Assembly (NCBI GenBank): GCA_015064445.1
Contig: SVSE01000003.1
Span: 86,324 to 150,323, forward strand
Length of the DNA stretch: 64,000 bases
Reading direction: 5' to 3'
Origin: Oscillospiraceae bacterium
Lineage (GTDB): Bacteria; Bacillota; Clostridia; Oscillospirales; CAG-272
Shown here piece after piece: positions 61,650 to 64,000 of this stretch. Made by a program: the position numbers and the translations under genes. A model generated the notes under the pieces. That model had not been told where the DNA came from. It saw only the letters and a list, made by a program, of their open reading frames with translations, and made no database searches. Positions within the stretch are counted from its first letter, which is position 1. Each line of letters starts with the position of its first letter.

Positions 61650-61690
61650 CTGTAAAGGAGCTTGATAATTATACTTCTATGGAGGAAAGA
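61551..61690. repeat. Short insertion flanked by a 51-bp duplication of the citrate synthase end
   Basis: 61551-61601 and 61640-61690 match at 48 of 51 positions. The 38 bases between contain AGCATTCTCCTTGAGGAGAAGG, also present at the azlD insertion (27671). The outer copy includes the GGAGGAAAG RBS of the next gene. Confidence 0.85.
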
Positions 61691-62136
61691 TGATGGCGCA
61701 GGAGTCAATTAAGATATTAGAGGATTTCGGCTTCAAGCCATTTTTAGACGGTGGCGAGATAATGCTTGCCTTTGAAAATCCCACCTATGCATATGATACA
61801 AAAATGATAGTGCAGGGCGACCACGCAGATGATTATGCTACTATCATCTTCGCTAATGAAAAGGATTTTACAGGGCTTTGCTATTGTAGCTCGCTTATGG
61901 AGCATTTGATGCTTAATTTTGACGACCACGGTGTCGAGAAAATAGTTAAGGAGCTACAAAAGGCGAGTATATATGTCGAGCTTAGGTGCGTTTGTGGCTA
62001 TCCGATGATAGCGATTGACCTTGGCAAGGGCGCGCTTTCAGCAACGACTCTTAAGAGTCGACTAAGCCATATGCTCAAGGCTGTTGGCGCACTTGATTAT
62101 CTGCTTCAAAAAAGACTTAACCGTCTAAGAAAATAA
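61690..62136 (+). CDS. Small hypothetical protein
   Basis: 148 residues, soluble. The N-terminal half alternates short beta-type segments (GGEIMLAFENPTYAY, DYATIIFANEKDF), with a CYCSS pair and a C-terminal basic helix (KRLNRLRK). I do not recognise a family. RBS GGAGG lies in the duplicated citrate synthase end, so the duplication carried this gene's translation signal. Two adjacent ATG codons at 61690 and 61693. Confidence 0.75.
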   Translation: MMAQESIKILEDFGFKPFLDGGEIMLAFENPTYAYDTKMIVQGDHADDYATIIFANEKDFTGLCYCSSLMEHLMLNFDDHGVEKIVKELQKASIYVELRCVCGYPMIAIDLGKGALSATTLKSRLSHMLKAVGALDYLLQKRLNRLRK

Positions 62137-62169
62137 AAAACAAGCAACTCGTTTGAGTTGCTTGTTTTT
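62133..62169. terminator. Terminator, first of an identical pair
   Basis: AAACAAGCAACTC/GAGTTGCTTGTTT hairpin. The same 37 bases recur at 62723-62759. Confidence 0.9.
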
Positions 62170-62522
62170 CATTTTTTCTCTATTTTGCCCTCAATGGTAA
62201 TACACGATGAGGTCAGCATTCTCCTTATTCTTCCACAAAGATTGCGAAGGTCCTTGAATGTAGATTCGTCAATAGCGCTTGTGTTGTAAAGCACCTTGAG
62301 CCAAGACTCTGTTTCGGCACACTCCTTGCGCGCGATTTTGAATTTGGAAAGCATGTCAGCAAGGCTTTGCGGATACTGTGCCTCCGAAATGTTCGCAAAC
62401 ACGCTGGAGGACGACTTGCGAAGCTGAAAGACAGTGTTTGAGTTGCCCTTGATAGATTTACAGAGGCACTCTCCCTTAGTAGCAAGCTCTTGCGAGTATT
62501 GAAGCAATAAGTTTTTTGCCAT
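62169..62522 (-). CDS. Four-helix bundle protein (IVP/Avd-like)
   Basis: 117 residues, all-helical. VFQLRKSSSSVFANISEAQ near 31 and LSKFKIARKECAETESWLKVLY near 58 match the four-helix bundle family named after 23S rRNA intervening-sequence proteins and related to Avd of diversity-generating retroelements. No reverse transcriptase is present. The gene plus hairpin array 3 lies between two identical 37-base terminators, next to tRNA-Thr, as though inserted. Confidence 0.88.
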   Translation of the reverse strand: MAKNLLLQYSQELATKGECLCKSIKGNSNTVFQLRKSSSSVFANISEAQYPQSLADMLSKFKIARKECAETESWLKVLYNTSAIDESTFKDLRNLCGRIRRMLTSSCITIEGKIEKK

Positions 62523-62534
62523 TTTATCCTCTCC

Positions 62535-62722
62535 TTCTCAAAAATCACACCATAGGTGTGCATGTAATCGCTCACAACGGGAGTGTATGTTATCACGGCG
62601 TAGCGTGTATGTAATCAAGCCGACAAATGCACGCAAATGCGTGGTGCCATGCGCCACAAGTGGCAATTACATGCAATGCGCAAGCGCATTGATTACATAC
62701 CAAGCCTCCTTTGTCGGCTTGG
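62535..62722. repeat. Variable-hairpin array 3 (linker ATGTAATC)
   Basis: Hairpins CACACCATAGGTGTG, ACGGCGTAGCGT, GCCACAAGTGGC and CAATGCGCAAGCGCATTG are joined by ATGTAATC or its complement GATTACAT. An 11-bp inverted repeat (AAGCCGACAAA at 62617, TTTGTCGGCTT at 62710) encloses the right half. Confidence 0.75.
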
Positions 62723-62759
62723 ATAAAAAACAAGCAACTCGTTTGAGTTGCTTGTTTTT
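62723..62759. terminator. Terminator of tRNA-Thr, second of the identical pair
   Basis: Same 37 bases as at 62133-62169, directly behind the tRNA-Thr CCA end. Confidence 0.9.
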
Positions 62760-62760
62760 T

Positions 62761-62836
62761 TGGAGCTACTAATCGGAATCGAACCGATGACCTCATCCTT
62801 ACCAAGGATGTGCTCTACCATCTGAGCCATAGTAGC
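62761..62836 (-). tRNA. tRNA-Thr (anticodon GGT), CCA encoded
   Basis: GCTACTA pairs with TAGTAGC; D arm GCTCAGATGGTAGAGC; anticodon arm CATCC-TTGGTAA-GGATG; T arm with GGTTCGATTCC; encoded CCA at 62761-62763. Confidence 0.96.
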
Positions 62837-62899
62837 ATTTGCGTAGGTTATTTTATCACAAGTTTCTATCTTTGTCAAGAGTTTTTTTAAATTATTATA

Positions 62900-62928
62900 T
62901 TGAAGTATTTGGCAAAGTATAGTAAAAT
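62900..62928 (+). promoter_or_regulatory. Promoter of the YhcC-like gene
   Basis: TTGAAG (62900-62905), 17 bp spacer, TAAAAT (62923-62928). Confidence 0.6.
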
Positions 62929-62955
62929 AGAATTGAGCCTTAAAGGGGGGATAGC

Positions 62956-63918
62956 ATGTCGCAGGTTTCGAGCAATCCATTTGAATTTACCGACACAAAC
63001 AAAAGATATCATACATACGACTACTATTTGCGACACACCTTTGGTGGAAAGTGTGCGAAAATCACACTTGACGCAGGGCTTTCTTGTCCGAACATTGACG
63101 GAAAATGTGGCACAGGTGGCTGTATTTACTGCTCTGGTGGTAGCGCGTCAAGAACGGTTGACTCCTTACTTTCCTTAAAGGAGCAATATCACGCACAAAT
63201 TGACGGTGCGAGTGCGAAATGGAAGGGGCTTGTGGGCTTTATTCCCTATCTTCAAGCATATTCTAACACATATACCTCGCCCGATAATTTAAGGAAAATC
63301 CTCGATGATGTGTCAAGCCTTGAGGGCGCTGTGGCTGTTGATATTGCGACAAGAGCTGACTGCCTTGAGGGCGAAAAGATAGAGATTTTAAGAGCGCTCT
63401 CCGAGAAAATCCCTGTAACCTTGGAATTAGGGCTTCAAAGCTCTGATGACGAAACAGCGCGAGTGATAAACCGTGGCCACACCTACGGGGTGTTTGTAGA
63501 TGCGTTTATGCGAGTAAGAAAAAGCGCGCCCAAGGTGAAAATCGCTGTTCATATAATCAATGGCTTGCCAGGGGAAAATCACGAAAAAATGATGAAAACC
63601 GCACACTCCCTCGCACTTTTGAGGCCTGATATTATAAAAATTCATCTGCTTCACATAATTGAGGGCACGCCTCTTGCGAAAATGTATAATGACTCCCTTT
63701 ACACTCCTCTGTCGCTTGATGAATATGTGAAAATCGTGTGCGACCAGCTCGAGGTGCTCCCTTGCGAGTGCGTAATTGAGCGCGTTACGGGCGACGGTCA
63801 AAGAGATACTCTTTTAGCGCCTCTTTGGAGCTTGAAAAAGACGGTTGTTATAAATGAAATAGATAAAGAGCTTTTTAGAAGAAATTCATATCAAGGAAGG
63901 TATTATAATGAGAATTGA
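62956..63918 (+). CDS. YhcC/TIGR01212-family radical SAM protein
   Basis: 320 residues. RYHTYDYYLRHTFGGKCAKITLDAGLSCPNIDGKCGTGGCIYCSGG at 16-60 is the family signature, with the cluster cysteines spaced C-x(11)-C-x2-C. YLQAYSNTYTS near 99, LELGLQSSDDETARVINRGH near 157 and HIINGLPGENHEKMMKTA near 196 follow. Function unknown. AAGGGGGG RBS; its last bases overlap the start of the MORN gene. Confidence 0.93.
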   Translation: MSQVSSNPFEFTDTNKRYHTYDYYLRHTFGGKCAKITLDAGLSCPNIDGKCGTGGCIYCSGGSASRTVDSLLSLKEQYHAQIDGASAKWKGLVGFIPYLQAYSNTYTSPDNLRKILDDVSSLEGAVAVDIATRADCLEGEKIEILRALSEKIPVTLELGLQSSDDETARVINRGHTYGVFVDAFMRVRKSAPKVKIAVHIINGLPGENHEKMMKTAHSLALLRPDIIKIHLLHIIEGTPLAKMYNDSLYTPLSLDEYVKIVCDQLEVLPCECVIERVTGDGQRDTLLAPLWSLKKTVVINEIDKELFRRNSYQGRYYNEN

Positions 63919-64000
63919 TTTTAACGGTAGCTATTACGATGGCGAGCTTAACGCAAACGGAGAGTTCCACGGAATGGGCGAATATGTTTGGGCCAATGGC
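63908..64000 (+). CDS. MORN-repeat protein, partial (N-terminus)
   Basis: 31 codons to the window edge. YYDGELNANGEFHGMGEYVWANG is one MORN repeat (YxGxxxxGxxHGxG). GGAAGG RBS; the ATG lies inside the last codons of the radical SAM gene, so translation is coupled. MORN proteins bind phospholipids or act as surface or effector modules; the remainder lies outside the window. Confidence 0.8.
   Translation, partial: MRIDFNGSYYDGELNANGEFHGMGEYVWANG

Overview
The window looks like chromosome from an anaerobic, probably gut-associated member of class Clostridia. The best taxonomic marker is a SCIFF ranthipeptide precursor with its radical-SAM maturase, a near-universal Clostridia trait. Firmicutes-style gene order (queA-miaA-ylmE-sepF-ylmG-lspA-rluD; rpmH-rnpA-yidD-yidC-jag), AGGAGG ribosome binding sites, many TTGACA-17-TATAAT promoters, several BspA-type leucine-rich-repeat surface proteins and plant-polysaccharide glycosidases (GH39-, GH28- and GH4-like) agree with this. 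No phage, plasmid or complete IS element is visible. No species is claimed.

Layout. 1-10.8 kb: start of an unidentified gene, a GH39-like glycosidase, a divergent alpha/beta hydrolase, a GDPD plus CrtO-like acyltransferase pair, a secreted LRR protein, a CofE-like ligase, a phosphoesterase and an EF-G paralogue. 10.8-16.7 kb (minus strand): alaS, then SCIFF precursor, SCIFF maturase and a PLP decarboxylase. 17-20 kb: a large membrane-anchored LRR/Cys-rich protein. 20-27.7 kb: dapA, then a ten-gene operon for tRNA modification, septation, lipoprotein processing, rRNA modification and amino-acid export. 27.7-29.7 kb: accessory patch with tRNA-Ser, a truncated tRNA-Ser copy and two small genes under duplicated hairpin-promoter blocks. 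29.7-34.3 kb: sodium-pump beta and gamma subunits, LRR lipoprotein, YgjV protein, SGNH hydrolase. 34.5-40.8 kb: hydrolase/CotH lipoprotein cluster divergent from a GH4 enzyme. 41-43.8 kb: rpmH operon. 44-56.4 kb: YgiQ, mscL, GH28, LRR lipoprotein, mnmG, a prolyl-tRNA editing protein, rlmH, an aluminium-resistance-type PLP enzyme, typA. 56.6-64 kb: lipoprotein, ion transporter, polysaccharide deacetylase-pnuC-citrate synthase operon, four-helix-bundle gene, tRNA-Thr, YhcC radical SAM and the start of a MORN protein.

Most unusual content lies between genes. (1) Eight copies, plus fragments, of a ~100-125 bp element whose two internal stems covary while loops and linkers stay conserved; all lie in the same orientation between 34 and 54 kb, mostly right behind stop codons of minus-strand genes. 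(2) Three arrays of short dissimilar hairpins joined by a constant 7-10 nt linker. (3) Three short palindromic insertions (azlD, ygiQ, citrate synthase), each flanked by a 51-57 bp duplication of the neighbouring gene end that leaves an intact gene. (4) A SCIFF precursor with a seventh cysteine and glycine where the reported crosslink-acceptor threonine is expected. These are read by eye; no alignment, folding or database search was run.
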